From Litoreibacter janthinus (GTDB lineage: Bacteria; Pseudomonadota; Alphaproteobacteria; Rhodobacterales; Rhodobacteraceae): a stretch of 64,000 nucleotides of DNA. The notes under the pieces were generated by a model. That model searched no databases. It saw only the letters and a program-made list of their open reading frames with translations, and was not told the origin of the DNA. The translations under genes were made by a program, and so were the position numbers. The stretch lies in contig NZ_FOYO01000001.1 of the NCBI RefSeq assembly GCF_900111945.1, positions 3,231,751-3,295,750 of the forward strand, written 5' to 3'. Shown here piece by piece: positions 18,136 through 28,200 of the stretch (the stretch's first letter is position 1; each line of letters opens with the position of its first letter).

Positions 18136-18447
18136 ATGTCTAAGTCGAAGGAAGTAAAATCTGTTGGCCCGCCGGAGCCGGATGAAATAACTGACGATAC
18201 CCCGCTGGACAAGGTTGGGGAGTTGGCGACGAAGCCGAACCGTCTGAACCTTGACCGCGAGACCGTCATCGGGATTTTCGGGAAAGAGAACGATCTGGGC
18301 GCGCTTTTACGTCTACCGACTGGTGACATAGTTCGGATCAAAACCGGCGACACGGCGTTGGGTGGGGTCGTGAAGGCAATCGGCGACAACTCGGTCATTA
18401 TCCTCGCTGAAGGCCGGACCAGACGGTTGCGACTTAAGAAGAGGTGA
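18136..18447 (+). CDS. Small PilP/GspC-like protein
   Basis: This 103-residue protein has no signal peptide. Residues about 40-103 (VIGIFGKENDLGALLRLPTG, IVRIKTGD, GGVVKAIGDNSV) match the beta-rich HR-like domain of PilP/GspC: a glycine after a hydrophobic strand, then R-P-G and GD-x-x-GG-x-V. In secretion systems this domain contacts the secretin from an anchored inner-membrane protein; this copy has no anchor and stands alone. ATG 18136 has GGGGGAA upstream. The assignment is by pattern only. Confidence 0.65.
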   Translation: MSKSKEVKSVGPPEPDEITDDTPLDKVGELATKPNRLNLDRETVIGIFGKENDLGALLRLPTGDIVRIKTGDTALGGVVKAIGDNSVIILAEGRTRRLRLKKR

Positions 18448-18521
18448 CCTCGCGTGCCGGTCCGGCGGAATTCAGCGGCTGATCGCGACGCTAGAGTCTG
18501 ATTGGGCGAACAGAACTCCCG

Positions 18522-18950
18522 TCACAGCCAAGCGAGCGTCGCCATCGCCAGCACAAGGTAGCGCCCGCCTTTTGCCAGCGTCACCAGCAGCAGGAATGGC
18601 CCGATCGGTTCGCGCAACACGCCTGCGACCACGGTGAGCGGGTCGCCGATGATGGGCAGCCAGCTTCCCAATAGCGACCAACGGCCATAGCGGTGATACC
18701 AGCCCTCGGCGCGGGCGAGTTGAGGTTCTGTCACCGGAAACCAGCGGCGATCCTGAAACCGCAACAAGAAACGCCCGAGCGCCCAGTTGATAACGGCGCC
18801 TAAGACGTTTCCGACCGTGGCGACCAATAGCAATGCCGTCACAGAATAGCTTTTGGTGGTCAGAAGCCCAACCAGAACGGCCTCGGACTGCATGGGCAGG
18901 ATCGTGGCCGCAATCAGGGCAGAGAAGAACAATCCCAGATAGGCGATCAC
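18522..18950 (-). CDS. YqaA-family membrane protein (VTT/DedA-like)
   Basis: The 142-residue integral membrane protein has four to five hydrophobic segments. The GNVLGAVINWALGRF and GSWLPIIGDPLTVVAGVLR segments match the re-entrant loops of VTT/SNARE-associated (DedA, YqaA) proteins. The family takes part in lipid or solute movement; the function of YqaA is unknown. Its ATG overlaps the stop of the AbrB gene by four bases, so both belong to one transcript. Confidence 0.88.
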   Translation of the reverse strand: MIAYLGLFFSALIAATILPMQSEAVLVGLLTTKSYSVTALLLVATVGNVLGAVINWALGRFLLRFQDRRWFPVTEPQLARAEGWYHRYGRWSLLGSWLPIIGDPLTVVAGVLREPIGPFLLLVTLAKGGRYLVLAMATLAWL

Positions 18951-19993
18951 GCGTCGCGCCCTGCCCGCGCAGCCATGATCGGGATCAGGATGCTCAGAAC
19001 AAGAAGCCGCCCGACATGGCAGGCCGCAACGAAACCGGGATTGGCACCAAGAACCGCTCCCATAACGATCATGGTCTCCAGCCCTCCGGGAGCGAAGGCG
19101 ACAAGGACGTGGGGCAATGGCATGTCCAAAAAGCGAGACACTGGAACTGCGAAGCCAATTGCAAGGACCGTGGTCAAGGCCGTGATTGCCACACCGCCGC
19201 CTGCATAACGGAACAGCATTGCAGGCGTGGTGCCGCCAAAGCGGGAGCCGATCAGCGTGCCCATTGTCACAAGGCAGGCCATTGTGACCTTCGGCTCCAG
19301 CACGCCCGGGGCAAGATCCGATAGATGCCCGACAGACGAGACCAGCATCGCGCCAATCAGCAGGGGTGCGGGGACGCGCAGACGCTCTAATCCCCAGCCA
19401 GCGACCAAAGACAGAACGACCAGAACGGCGATATGCCCAAGGCCGAGGATGTCCCCTTGCGGCGCCAGCCCCTGTGACATGTCCAGTCCCATCAGCGCCG
19501 CGATTGCAGGCACCGTAAGTGTGAGCAGCAGGACCCGAACGGATTGTGCCACGGTCACGCGGGTCAGGTTGACGCCATAGGTCTCCCCCAATGCGATAAC
19601 GAAACTCAGGTGCCCCGGCGCGGATGCCAGCACGGCGCTGCGTTGATCAAAGCCGAAAGCCTTTACCATCAGGGCGCGGCACAAGATCATCGCGAGAACC
19701 AGCATCACCGCAAGAGCCACAAACGCCAGTGGCCACCGCAGCATCGCCGCTGCCGCCTCTGCGTTCACGCCTGAGCCGATACCGATCCCGATGAACAGGA
19801 ACGCTATGTCCCGCACGAAGGGCACGATGCCAATGCGCAGGCCAAATAACGACAGCACCGAAACCAGAACGGCGGGGCCGGTCAACATATACAAGGGTAG
19901 CTGAACCAGATAGCCAAGCCCTGCGCCCGCAGCCCCGACGGCAAGCGACAGAATCGAAAGCCCTAAGGCGGGCAAGGTTGGCGGCGTAAGCAT
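18947..19993 (-). CDS. AbrB-family membrane protein (annotated as putative ammonia monooxygenase)
   Basis: This 348-residue, very hydrophobic protein has two repeats, each with a glycine-rich LLTGPAVLVS-like or LLIGAMLVSS-like helix and an APGGL/APGHL loop (SAPGHLSFVIALGE, FAPGGLETMIVMG). This is the AbrB membrane family, named after an old putative ammonia monooxygenase annotation; true function is unclear and probably transport. It is not the DNA-binding AbrB of Bacillus. First gene of a pair with YqaA. Confidence 0.85.
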   Translation of the reverse strand: MLTPPTLPALGLSILSLAVGAAGAGLGYLVQLPLYMLTGPAVLVSVLSLFGLRIGIVPFVRDIAFLFIGIGIGSGVNAEAAAAMLRWPLAFVALAVMLVLAMILCRALMVKAFGFDQRSAVLASAPGHLSFVIALGETYGVNLTRVTVAQSVRVLLLTLTVPAIAALMGLDMSQGLAPQGDILGLGHIAVLVVLSLVAGWGLERLRVPAPLLIGAMLVSSVGHLSDLAPGVLEPKVTMACLVTMGTLIGSRFGGTTPAMLFRYAGGGVAITALTTVLAIGFAVPVSRFLDMPLPHVLVAFAPGGLETMIVMGAVLGANPGFVAACHVGRLLVLSILIPIMAARAGRDA

Positions 19994-20149
19994 ATCGCTT
20001 GGCTATCACCCATTTTCGAGGATGTGGAGAGATAGTAAGCTCTGGCTGTCCGTGCTTTCCGATCTCGAAAAATCACGTCTCAAGGCATCTGACGAAAAAC
20101 TTACCGCCGCCGGACTTGACCTGAGCCATTTCAAGCGCACCATCGGAAC

Positions 20150-20710
20150 ATGCGTTATTTGTATCTCTTGCCGTTTCTGTTGCCTGTCGCTGCGTTTGCC
20201 GCTTGCCCTCCTCCGCCTGAGCGTAGCGCGCGCCATACGGAGTTGATGGCGCTCGTTGCAGAAGCCACGAACGAAACCCAAGCGCGGGAATACACCAACG
20301 AATTGTGGGGTATCTGGGCGACGGCGCCCGATGAGACCGCGCAAGAAGTTCTGGATCGCGGCATGAAGCGGCGCGCGTCTTATGACTTTGTCGGCGCGCT
20401 GAGCGATTTTGACGCTCTGATCGACTACTGCCCCGACTACGCCGAAGGCTATAACCAGCGGGCGTTTGTGAACTTCATTCGTGAAGATTACGAGACCGCA
20501 CTCAAGGATTTGAACCGCGCGGTAGAACTCACCCCCGACCATATTGGTGCAATCGTTGGACGGGCCTTGGCACTGATGCAGCTTGGGCAGACGCGAGAGG
20601 GCCAGATTGCACTGCGAAAGGCGCTGCTGCTCAATCCTTGGTTGCCCGAACGCAACCGCATCATTCCGCTGCCGCATAACAAAGAAAACGACATAGAAAC
20701 CGACCTTTGA
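20150..20710 (+). CDS. Secreted tetratricopeptide-repeat protein
   Basis: This 186-residue protein starts at ATG 20150 with a signal peptide (MRYLYLLPFLLPVAAFA, then ACP). Residues about 75-165 hold three TPR units (ALSDFDALIDYCPDYAEGYN, ALKDLNRAVELTPDHIGAIV, and the last GQIALRKALLLNP). It probably acts as a periplasmic scaffold. It precedes the tRNA-Leu gene by 46 bases. Confidence 0.88.
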   Translation: MRYLYLLPFLLPVAAFAACPPPPERSARHTELMALVAEATNETQAREYTNELWGIWATAPDETAQEVLDRGMKRRASYDFVGALSDFDALIDYCPDYAEGYNQRAFVNFIREDYETALKDLNRAVELTPDHIGAIVGRALALMQLGQTREGQIALRKALLLNPWLPERNRIIPLPHNKENDIETDL

Positions 20711-20756
20711 TCTTTAAGCCCTAGCGGCACCCCGCTATGGTCTCGCCACCCCTCGT

Positions 20757-20842
20757 GCCCGCGTGGTGGAATGGTAGACACATGGGACTTAAAATCCCTG
20801 GACCTAACGGTCGTGCCGGTTCAAGTCCGGCCGCGGGTACCA
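20757..20842 (+). tRNA. tRNA-Leu (anticodon TAA)
   Basis: The 86-base gene has a seven-pair acceptor stem (GCCCGCG with CGCGGGT, one G-T pair) and a D-arm TGGTGGAATGGTAGACA. The anticodon loop is CTTAAAA with anticodon TAA, followed by a long variable arm (class II) and TTCAAGTCC in the T-loop. The CCA end is encoded. The outermost pair of the anticodon stem appears to be a T-T mismatch. Confidence 0.96.
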
Positions 20843-20869
20843 ACTGTTCCTTCAGTTTGACGCAAGCAT

Positions 20870-20898
20870 AAAAAAACGCGCCCCGATGGGACGCGTTT
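20870..20898 (-). terminator. Rho-independent terminator of the DUF6280 gene
   Basis: On the minus strand a stem AAACGCG/CGCGTTT, extended by three G-C pairs after one mismatch and closed by a three-base loop, is followed by a run of seven T. It sits 24 bases after the stop of the DUF6280-type gene and also faces the tRNA-Leu gene from the other side. Confidence 0.85.
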
Positions 20899-20921
20899 CA
20901 ATATCTTGCTTCGGGCCAGCC

Positions 20922-21236
20922 TTATGCAGCTTCGGCTTGGCTCCGGCGTTCGCTTTCTTCGCGAGACAGGGCAACGGACGTACGAACACCGTTGCCAACG
21001 AATGCCATCAGACCGGACACAACCCGTTCGTTGGGGTCGATACCAGCGCAGCTCAGCACTTCGCGGCCATCGCGAGAGCGCGCCCAACGGGCGATCTGCT
21101 CGGGGCCATTGCCATATTTTTTATCGTCTGCAATCGCGTCATCGAGTGCAGCAAGAACCACAGCAGCGAACAGTTTGCGTGCGCGTTGTCCTTGTTCAAA
21201 GTTGAAAGCGTTGCCATCAACGAAATCAGCAGCCAT
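20922..21236 (-). CDS. DUF6280-type small protein
   Basis: This 104-residue protein starts at ATG 21236 with AAGGAAA upstream; the longer upstream frame is not used. It is soluble and helical (QGQRARKLFAAVVLAALDDAIADDKKYGNG, quoted only in part as a mostly helical first half). I recognise it as the small roseobacter protein family named DUF6280, of unknown function. It has its own strong terminator, so it is monocistronic. Confidence 0.75.
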   Translation of the reverse strand: MAADFVDGNAFNFEQGQRARKLFAAVVLAALDDAIADDKKYGNGPEQIARWARSRDGREVLSCAGIDPNERVVSGLMAFVGNGVRTSVALSREESERRSQAEAA

Positions 21237-21453
21237 TTCGTTTCCTTTGTTTTTTGCTCTTGTATCTTCGGGCGTGAAGACGGTTGTGACAGAAACTATC
21301 CGATTCGTCATTGCATTTCTGGAATACCACCCATGCAACAGGCGCATAACTTAGCGTCACCGTTAACCGTATTTAGCCTTCTTGCCTCCCTATAACTCCC
21401 CAGATATAGGTTTGTTCCGAAATCTATCAACCTTTTGCCAAGGAAATGACACA

Positions 21454-22017
21454 ATGCCCAAGATCAACGGAAACGAAATCCGCGGAGGCAATGTATTGGA
21501 GCACAATGGTGGCCTATGGGTTGCCGTGAAGGTGGACCACGTAAAGCCCGGCAAAGGCGGTGCTTTTGCCCAAGTTGAGATGAAAAACCTGCGCAACGGC
21601 TCGAAATTGAACGAGCGTTTTCGCAGTGCAGACAAGGTAGAGCGCGTTCGCCTTGAGCAAAAAGACCAGCAGTTCCTATACGAGACGGACGGAATGCTGA
21701 CATTCATGGACACCGAATCCTACGAACAGATCGAGCTTCCGGCCGATCTGCTGGGCGATCGCCGTCCATTCTTGCAAGACGGCATGATTGCTGTGGTGGA
21801 ATTCCACAATGACGAAGCGTTGAACGCCTCCCTGCCACAGAAAGTGACCTGCAAAGTCGTCGAGACAGAGCCGGTGATCAAAGGTCAGACAGCGTCCAAG
21901 AGCTTCAAGCCTGCGGTTCTGGACAATGGCGTGCGCATCATGGTGCCGCCGTTTGTCGGCGTCGACGAAGATATCATCGTCGACACCGAGTCGATGGAAT
22001 ATTCCGAGCGCGCGTAA
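21454..22017 (+). CDS. efp: Translation elongation factor P
   Basis: This 187-residue protein has the three-barrel EF-P form: KOW-like domain I with the loop [10 protein letters not shown], whose lysine 34 is the site normally beta-lysylated or otherwise modified; then the OB domains [10 protein letters not shown] and [19 protein letters not shown]. It relieves ribosome stalling at polyproline. ATG 21454 follows AAGGAAAT. The gene is separated from the divergent DUF6280 gene by 217 bases that must hold both promoters. Confidence 0.97.
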   Translation: MPKINGNEIRGGNVLEHNGGLWVAVKVDHVKPGKGGAFAQVEMKNLRNGSKLNERFRSADKVERVRLEQKDQQFLYETDGMLTFMDTESYEQIELPADLLGDRRPFLQDGMIAVVEFHNDEALNASLPQKVTCKVVETEPVIKGQTASKSFKPAVLDNGVRIMVPPFVGVDEDIIVDTESMEYSERA

Positions 22018-22021
22018 GCGT

Positions 22022-22879
22022 TTAGACGGCGATCCAACGCTCCGGCAGGATGTCCGGATTTGCCAGTTTCGGATCGTTGAACCATTTTGCAGGCCCGACG
22101 ACACGCGCTTCGGGCCTGCGATCCAGCCAACCGCCCCACCACGAGAAGGTAGAGTTGGCAATAATATGATCCCGACAACATGACATGAGCCTCAGATCTT
22201 CATAGTGCTTGTCAGGACCGTTATGGCCGACCGGCGTCATGTCATACGGCAGCGTCAGGTTTTCGCGGACCCAGTCCGGATCGTCAGAGAACACGAACAC
22301 CTTCAGATCCGCCCCGTCCACAGACAGCTTCTCCAAAGCACGCAGGTAGTATGCCTCGTCGCAGGTCGCATAGGTCGCGTTGGACTTGGGCGTTCCCAGA
22401 TAGTCCCCGCGCCGCATATGCAACGATACCGTATGTCCGGCCTTGGCGATGCGATCTGCGAATTCCGCGTTCTGAGTGTCAGGCGGCGTGACAATCTGCA
22501 ACTCGCTGCCCATTTGGTCCAGCACGTCCGAAAAATAGCGCTCGGACTGGAAATAGCCGTGCAGGTAGCTGCCATCTGGGGCAGAGGCGATGCGATCCTG
22601 ATACCCTAGTCCCTTTTCCCTGATGAACTTGGGATTGCGCCCGAATGCCCGCCACCAAGCATAGCTGAGTTTCTGATCCTTGCCGGGGGGCAATTCAGGC
22701 GGCGTGGCAACACGAGCCGCAATATTGAAATGGTCTAGCGCATAGGCCCAGTGAGACCCGGGAGGGGCAAGACGTGTATCAAGCACCAACTCAGTTCCTT
22801 GCCGCAGTGAAACAGCCCGTGCAGCCGCATACTGGAACAGCTGGTTCCCCAATCCACCAAAGATTCTGCTGTAGATCAT
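22022..22879 (-). CDS. Alpha-1,2-fucosyltransferase, glycosyltransferase family 11
   Basis: This 285-residue protein opens with GGLGNQLFQYAAARA (residues 8-22) and carries HMRRGDY at 154-160 (GDP-fucose-binding HxRRGDY motif), FSDD at about 197 and ANSTFSWWGGWL at 241-252. These are the conserved regions of GT11. The donor is expected to be GDP-fucose; the acceptor is a surface glycan. It is convergent with efp (four-base gap) and divergent from an FkbM methyltransferase. Confidence 0.92.
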   Translation of the reverse strand: MIYSRIFGGLGNQLFQYAAARAVSLRQGTELVLDTRLAPPGSHWAYALDHFNIAARVATPPELPPGKDQKLSYAWWRAFGRNPKFIREKGLGYQDRIASAPDGSYLHGYFQSERYFSDVLDQMGSELQIVTPPDTQNAEFADRIAKAGHTVSLHMRRGDYLGTPKSNATYATCDEAYYLRALEKLSVDGADLKVFVFSDDPDWVRENLTLPYDMTPVGHNGPDKHYEDLRLMSCCRDHIIANSTFSWWGGWLDRRPEARVVGPAKWFNDPKLANPDILPERWIAV

Positions 22880-22967
22880 GTCCCACTCCGATGGCCGAAG
22901 GCTTGCCCTACGTGGCCGTGTTTGTCATAGCTGTGCGACCGAATACCTTAAATGCGGACGGACCTGA

Positions 22968-23627
22968 ATGCGTATTTCCCTCAAGCACTGGCTTCGCCTG
23001 CGTCGTGATCCTTGGCGGAAGGTCTTCTACGACGCTTACAAGCAGTGGAAGCGCGACAAGATGGAGGCCAAACGCTACGTCTTCGAAGGTCTGGGCCCAG
23101 ACAGCGTTGTGTTTGATGTCGGCGGGTTCGAGGGCAACTGGGCGCACGACATTCATAGCCGCTATGGCTCCACCGTGCATGTGTTCGAGCCGCATCCGAC
23201 CTTTGCAGCGGCGCTGGTCAAGCGGTTCGAGAACAACCCTAAGATCATCGTTCATGACTTTGCCTTGGGTAGTGAAGCTGGCCAACTTCATCTGTCCGAC
23301 GACGGCGATGCGTCGTCGGCCGTGAATGACGTTGCCAATGCCGTCACAGGCGAAGTCCGCGCCGTTGCGGGGTTCATGGCAGAGTTCGAGCCGCCGGTGA
23401 TCGACCTGATGAAGATCAACATCGAAGGCGGTGAGTATGACTTGCTGCCAGCCTTGGCCGCTTCAGGTGATCTCGCGCGGTTCGGGATTGTGCAGGTCCA
23501 GTTCCACCAGTTCCGCGAAAGCGACGGGGCGCTCAGGGACAGCGTGCGCGCTGATCTTGCACAGACCCATACAGAGGCTTGGTGCTATCCGTTCGTTTGG
23601 GAAGAGTGGCACCGCGCTCAAGCGTAG
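22968..23627 (+). CDS. FkbM-family SAM-dependent methyltransferase
   Basis: The protein has 219 residues. VVFDVGGFEGNW at about 45-56 is the SAM-binding loop, EPHPTF the acidic second strand, and LMKINIEGGEYDLL the FkbM signature (KxDxEGxE, here KINIEGGE). Family members methylate hydroxyls of sugars. It is between two fucosyltransferase genes, so O-methylation of the same surface glycan is likely. Its last ten bases overlap the convergent GT10 gene. Confidence 0.9.
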   Translation: MRISLKHWLRLRRDPWRKVFYDAYKQWKRDKMEAKRYVFEGLGPDSVVFDVGGFEGNWAHDIHSRYGSTVHVFEPHPTFAAALVKRFENNPKIIVHDFALGSEAGQLHLSDDGDASSAVNDVANAVTGEVRAVAGFMAEFEPPVIDLMKINIEGGEYDLLPALAASGDLARFGIVQVQFHQFRESDGALRDSVRADLAQTHTEAWCYPFVWEEWHRAQA

Positions 23628-24490
23628 ACGCAGCGCTCCCCGTTTTGGACGGTGAGGGCGGCGCGACGTAGATAGTCGGCATAAAACTTGGCGCGGTCTG
23701 CGTTTTCAGCGATGGCGGCACGGCGGGCGGCATAATCGTCATTGCTGACCTGCTGCAAGGCAGCGCGGATATCGGCCTCGGACTGGCAGATGATCATACC
23801 GTCAGGATTGAAGAAGCGCGCGATGTTGGGGCAGCCCCAGTAGATCGGGACAGTCTTGCACAAAGCAGAGTCGACAATCTTTTCGGTGAAGTAATCGCTT
23901 TCGCGAATATTCTCGATCACAACGGAATAACGGTAGCTTTCCAGCCCGTCCTGCTTGCGCTCGAAGGGCTTGTAACCGCGCCCCATGACATCAACGTCCA
24001 AACCTGCCTCGCGCACATGATCCACGATCTGGTGACGCAGCCTATGCCCCTCCAGATCACGCTTGGCGGAGGCGATGAGCGATGTCATCTTGGATTTCTC
24101 GGGATTGATGCTGTCTATGTCGTCAATAAAGGTGAAGCCAAAGACGTAATGCAGCGCGTTCGGGGCGGCGGCCAAGAGTTCGGCGTTCTTGGTCAGGATA
24201 TGTTCGAACCGCCAGCGCATCCGCTGGGCGTTCTTCAGATGGTGACCATGCACCACGTCGGGCTCCACAATCATCACGGACACGTTCGCCCGAACACCCG
24301 GCCAAGGAAGGTAGAACATCGGCTTGCGGGGAAAGGTGATCAGATGATCGTCCGGCCCAAGGTGTGCAACGGTGCCATGCGCCAACCGGTCGGGGCGCCC
24401 TAATGGCCAGACAAGATCATCCAAGGACAGCTTGGCGATGCCCCAGCTTGGCCATTTGCCATAGGGGACGACAGCGAAAGCCGCGCTCAT
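23618..24490 (-). CDS. Alpha-1,3/4-fucosyltransferase-like protein, glycosyltransferase family 10
   Basis: This 290-residue protein has the C-terminal GT10 block YRYSVVIENIRESDYFTEKI then DSALCKTVPIYWGCPNIARFF, which binds the nucleotide sugar. The N-terminal half is variable as usual and includes HGHHL. It likely transfers fucose or a related deoxysugar to a cell-surface glycan. ATG overlaps the rhomboid stop by four bases, so it is second gene of that transcript. Confidence 0.85.
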   Translation of the reverse strand: MSAAFAVVPYGKWPSWGIAKLSLDDLVWPLGRPDRLAHGTVAHLGPDDHLITFPRKPMFYLPWPGVRANVSVMIVEPDVVHGHHLKNAQRMRWRFEHILTKNAELLAAAPNALHYVFGFTFIDDIDSINPEKSKMTSLIASAKRDLEGHRLRHQIVDHVREAGLDVDVMGRGYKPFERKQDGLESYRYSVVIENIRESDYFTEKIVDSALCKTVPIYWGCPNIARFFNPDGMIICQSEADIRAALQQVSNDDYAARRAAIAENADRAKFYADYLRRAALTVQNGERCVYA

Positions 24491-25227
24491 TTGCGCCTCG
24501 TGACGGTTGGAAGGGAAGAACGGTATTCAGCCTCTGGATGTGGCGGGTGCCCTTCCGTGGCTTGCCAATATCCGGCACCCCCGCGTTTGAGCCACAAGGG
24601 CAAACAAAACAGCAATCCCACGACGAAGCCGCCGGCATGGGCCCAGTAGGCAACCCCGACACCGGTCCCGCCCAGATTGATGACACCGTTGAAAAGTTGC
24701 AGTCCGAACCAAACGCCAAGCATGACCCAAGCGGGCACCGAAAACACCTTGAAGAAGATCACGATGATCAGGACAATATCGACGCGCGCTTTGGGGAAGA
24801 GCAGCAGATAGCCCCCCATGACGCCCGCAATTGCGCCAGAGGCCCCGACAACCGGAACCGGGCTGCTCGGATCTGCCAGTAGCTGCCCGATATCCGCCCC
24901 GATACCTGCCGCGAGATAAAATACGGCAAAGCCAATATGCCCCATCTGATCTTCGAGATTATCGCCAAAAATCCACAAGAACAGCATGTTACCGACTAGA
25001 TGCATGATGCCGCCATGTAAGAACATGGAAGTAAGTAGCGTATAAACCTCCACCCCGTTGCTGACTTCGACAGGCCGCATACCCCATGTGTCATAGAAGA
25101 CCGCCAAGGCCTGCTGGTCACTGAAGAGCGGCCAGTAGCTGGCAAATATCACAAGGTTCAGCGCTATCAGCGCATAGGTCACATAAGGCGTGCGTTCGGA
25201 CGGGTTGTGATCGCGAATTGGAAACAT
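24487..25227 (-). CDS. Rhomboid-family intramembrane serine protease
   Basis: The protein has 246 residues from ATG 25227, within a longer open frame that starts in putA's end. It has six hydrophobic helices: the HGGIMHLVGNMLFLWIFGDN helix with histidine and asparagine, GASGAIAG with the catalytic serine, and AHAGGFVVG with the catalytic histidine. It cleaves membrane-anchored proteins in the bilayer. Gap to the putA stop is 31 bases, so it could be read from the putA transcript. Confidence 0.93.
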   Translation of the reverse strand: MFPIRDHNPSERTPYVTYALIALNLVIFASYWPLFSDQQALAVFYDTWGMRPVEVSNGVEVYTLLTSMFLHGGIMHLVGNMLFLWIFGDNLEDQMGHIGFAVFYLAAGIGADIGQLLADPSSPVPVVGASGAIAGVMGGYLLLFPKARVDIVLIIVIFFKVFSVPAWVMLGVWFGLQLFNGVINLGGTGVGVAYWAHAGGFVVGLLFCLPLWLKRGGAGYWQATEGHPPHPEAEYRSSLPTVTRRK

Positions 25228-25258
25228 GGCGCGACGCTGAACGATTGGGCCCGAAGGG

Positions 25259-28200
25259 TCAAGCGCCCACCTCGGCCAACAATGCCGCGTTGCCACCTGA
25301 CGCTGTGGTATCAATGCACACATGCCGTTCCGCCAGCGTGTCACAGGGGCGCGGGACTTCGCTGAGGAGCTGCAAAATCGGGCCGTCGCGCCCTGCCAGG
25401 TCCTGCCGCAAGCGGCGGGCCGTCTGCTCGTCCCCCCACCACAGAACGCCTGCGATGTCTGGCGTTGTCGCGACTTCTTCCAGCATACCTTGGCGCGCGA
25501 TGCCGCCCGCTGCCTGCACCGCATCGATTTGCGCCTGAACGTCCGGCCCCAAGCACAGGAATGGCGCACGGGGTTGAGTGGACAGGCGGTTGGTTTCGCC
25601 CGTTGGCCCGGGCATTTCCTGCACATCCGGCAGGATCGGTGCGCCCGCGCTTTGGGTGAATTTGGTCAGATAAAGCGGTCCGCCAGCTTTAGGGCCGGTG
25701 CCGGAAAGCCCTTCGCCGCCGAACGGTTGCGAGCCGACTACCGCCCCGATCTGGTTGCGGTTAACGTAGATGTTGCCCGCATGGACACGATCAACGACGG
25801 ATTGGACACGGTCATCAATGCGCGAATGAAGCCCGAAGGTCAGCCCATAGCCCGTGGCATTGATCTGGTCGATCACCTGATCCAGTTGGTGCGATTTGAA
25901 AGTGGCAACGTGCAAGACCGGTCCGAAGATTTCCTCTTTCATCTCGGCGATACTGCTGACGCGCAACATCGTCGGGGCGACAAAGGTGCCGGTTTTCGGC
26001 GCGCTCACCTCGTGAAGCACCCTGCCCTCTGCGCGAGCGGTTTCGATGTATCCCGCAATCTTGTCGCGTGCGGCTGCATCTATGATCGGGCCGACATCCG
26101 TGGCCACATCCCAAGGGTCGCCCACTGTCAGTGCGTCCATCGCACCACGCAGCATTTCGATCAGCCCGTCTGCCACGTCTTCCTGCACATAAAGGCATCG
26201 CAACGCCGAACAGCGCTGACCTGCCGATTGGAAGGCGGAGGCAACGATGTCGCGCGTCGCCTGCTCGGGCAAGGCGGTGCTGTCGACGATCATCGCGTTA
26301 AGTCCGCCGGTCTCCGCAATCAACGGCGCTGCCGCGTTTCCATTCTGGGCAAGGCTTTGATGGATGCGCATCGCCGTCGCGGTGGAGCCGGTAAAGCACA
26401 CCCCGTCTACCAAGGGCTGGTCGGTCAATGCAGCACCCACCTCCCCGCCACCGGGCAGCAATTGGAGGGCGGCCAAAGGCACCCCCGCCTCATGCAAGAG
26501 CGACGTGGCCAGATGGGCGATCAGCGGCGTCTGCTCGGCAGGTTTGGCCAGCACGGCGTTGCCAGCAGCCAGAGCCGCAGCGATCTGACCGGTAAAGATG
26601 GCCAAAGGGAAGTTCCACGGCGAGATGCAGACGAACCGGCCGCGCGCGGGACCGGTGAGCTTTCCCGCCTCGCCCGCGTAGTAGCGCAGGAAGTCCACGG
26701 CTTCGCGCAATTCGCCGATACAGTCGGGCATGGTTTTGCCAGCCTCGCGGGCCAACAGCGCGAATATGCGGCCCAGATTGGTCTCGTAAAGATCAGCGGC
26801 TTTGAGCAGCACCCGCGCGCGCTCTGAAGCGGTGGCTTGCCAAGGCTTTGCCTCGCGCACCGCTGTCGCCGCATCATCTGCAGATGCCAGTTGAACTGTT
26901 CCGACCAGATCATTTGGTGTGGCTGGTGAGAACACCTTGCGCGCGGTGCCACCGTTCGGTGCTGCAACCGTCAAAGGCATGGCCGACAGGTCCGTGCCTT
27001 GGGTCTTGCTGCGCGCGCTGTCGATTATGTTCATGTCGCGCGGATCGGTCCAATCCCAGCCCTGCGAGTTCTGACGCCCCGGGAAAATATCGGACGGAAG
27101 CGTCACGGCGGGGAAGGTCAGGTCAGCCAACTCCGCAAACGGGTCAGAGGCCACGACCGACGCAGGCACAGCTTCGTCGACAATCTGGTTCACGAAGGAG
27201 CTGTTTGCGCCGTTTTCCAGCAGCCTGCGGACCAGATAGGCCAGCAAGTCACGGTGTGCACCAACAGGCGCATATATCCGGCAGCGGGTTTTTTCGGCCT
27301 TCAGCACAATGTCATGCAGACGCTCGCCCATGCCGTGGAGTCTTTGAAACTCGAACGCCCCGTGATCAGGAGCCATATCAAGGATCGCGGCGACGGTGTG
27401 GGCATTGTGCGTGGCAAATTGCGGATAGATTCGATCGGTCAGCCCCAGCAATTTGCGGGCATTTGCGATGTAGGACACGTCGGTCGCTTGCTTATGGGTG
27501 AAGACCGGGAAGCCATTCAGGCCCATGACCTGCGCGCGCTTGATCTCTGTATCCCAGTAGGCCCCTTTCACGAGGCGGACCATGATACGGCGATCCAAAC
27601 GCGTGGCCAGCGCATAGAGCCAGTCAATCGCATAGCTGGCGCGTGGGCCATAGGCCTGCACCACCACACCAAAGCCGTCCCAACCTTCGAGTTCCGCATC
27701 CGAAAGTGCTACCTCGATCACGTCGAGCGACAGGTCGAGACGGTCCGCCTCCTCCGCGTCGATATTCAGCCCTACGCCACCTTTTGCTGCCATCCGGCAA
27801 AGTTGCGACAGACGTGGGACGAGAACGGACATAACGCCATCCTTATGGGTCGCCTCATACCGCGGATACAGCGCCGAGAGCTTGACCGAGATGCCGGGGT
27901 TTGCGCGGATGTCTCCATGCGTCGCCGCTTTGGTGATCGCCTCGATTGCGTGACAATAGGCGTCGAAATAACCCAACGCGTCGGCGTCAGTCCGCGCCGC
28001 CTCGCCAAGCATGTCGTAGGAATAGGTATAGCCTTCGCCCTGCCGTGCTTCGGCGCGGGTCATGGCTTTACCGATGGTTTCGCCCAGAACGAACTGGCGG
28101 CCCATCTCTTTCATCGCCCGTGCCACAGCAGTCCGGATCACCGGCTCGCCCAGACGCTTTACCATTCCGCGCACCTGACCTGCGATCCCGCGCGTGTCAT

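Noticed and set aside
18947..19993. Ammonia monooxygenase function for the AbrB-family gene
   Set aside because: The name is a legacy annotation; the protein has no copper- or iron-binding residues of a monooxygenase.
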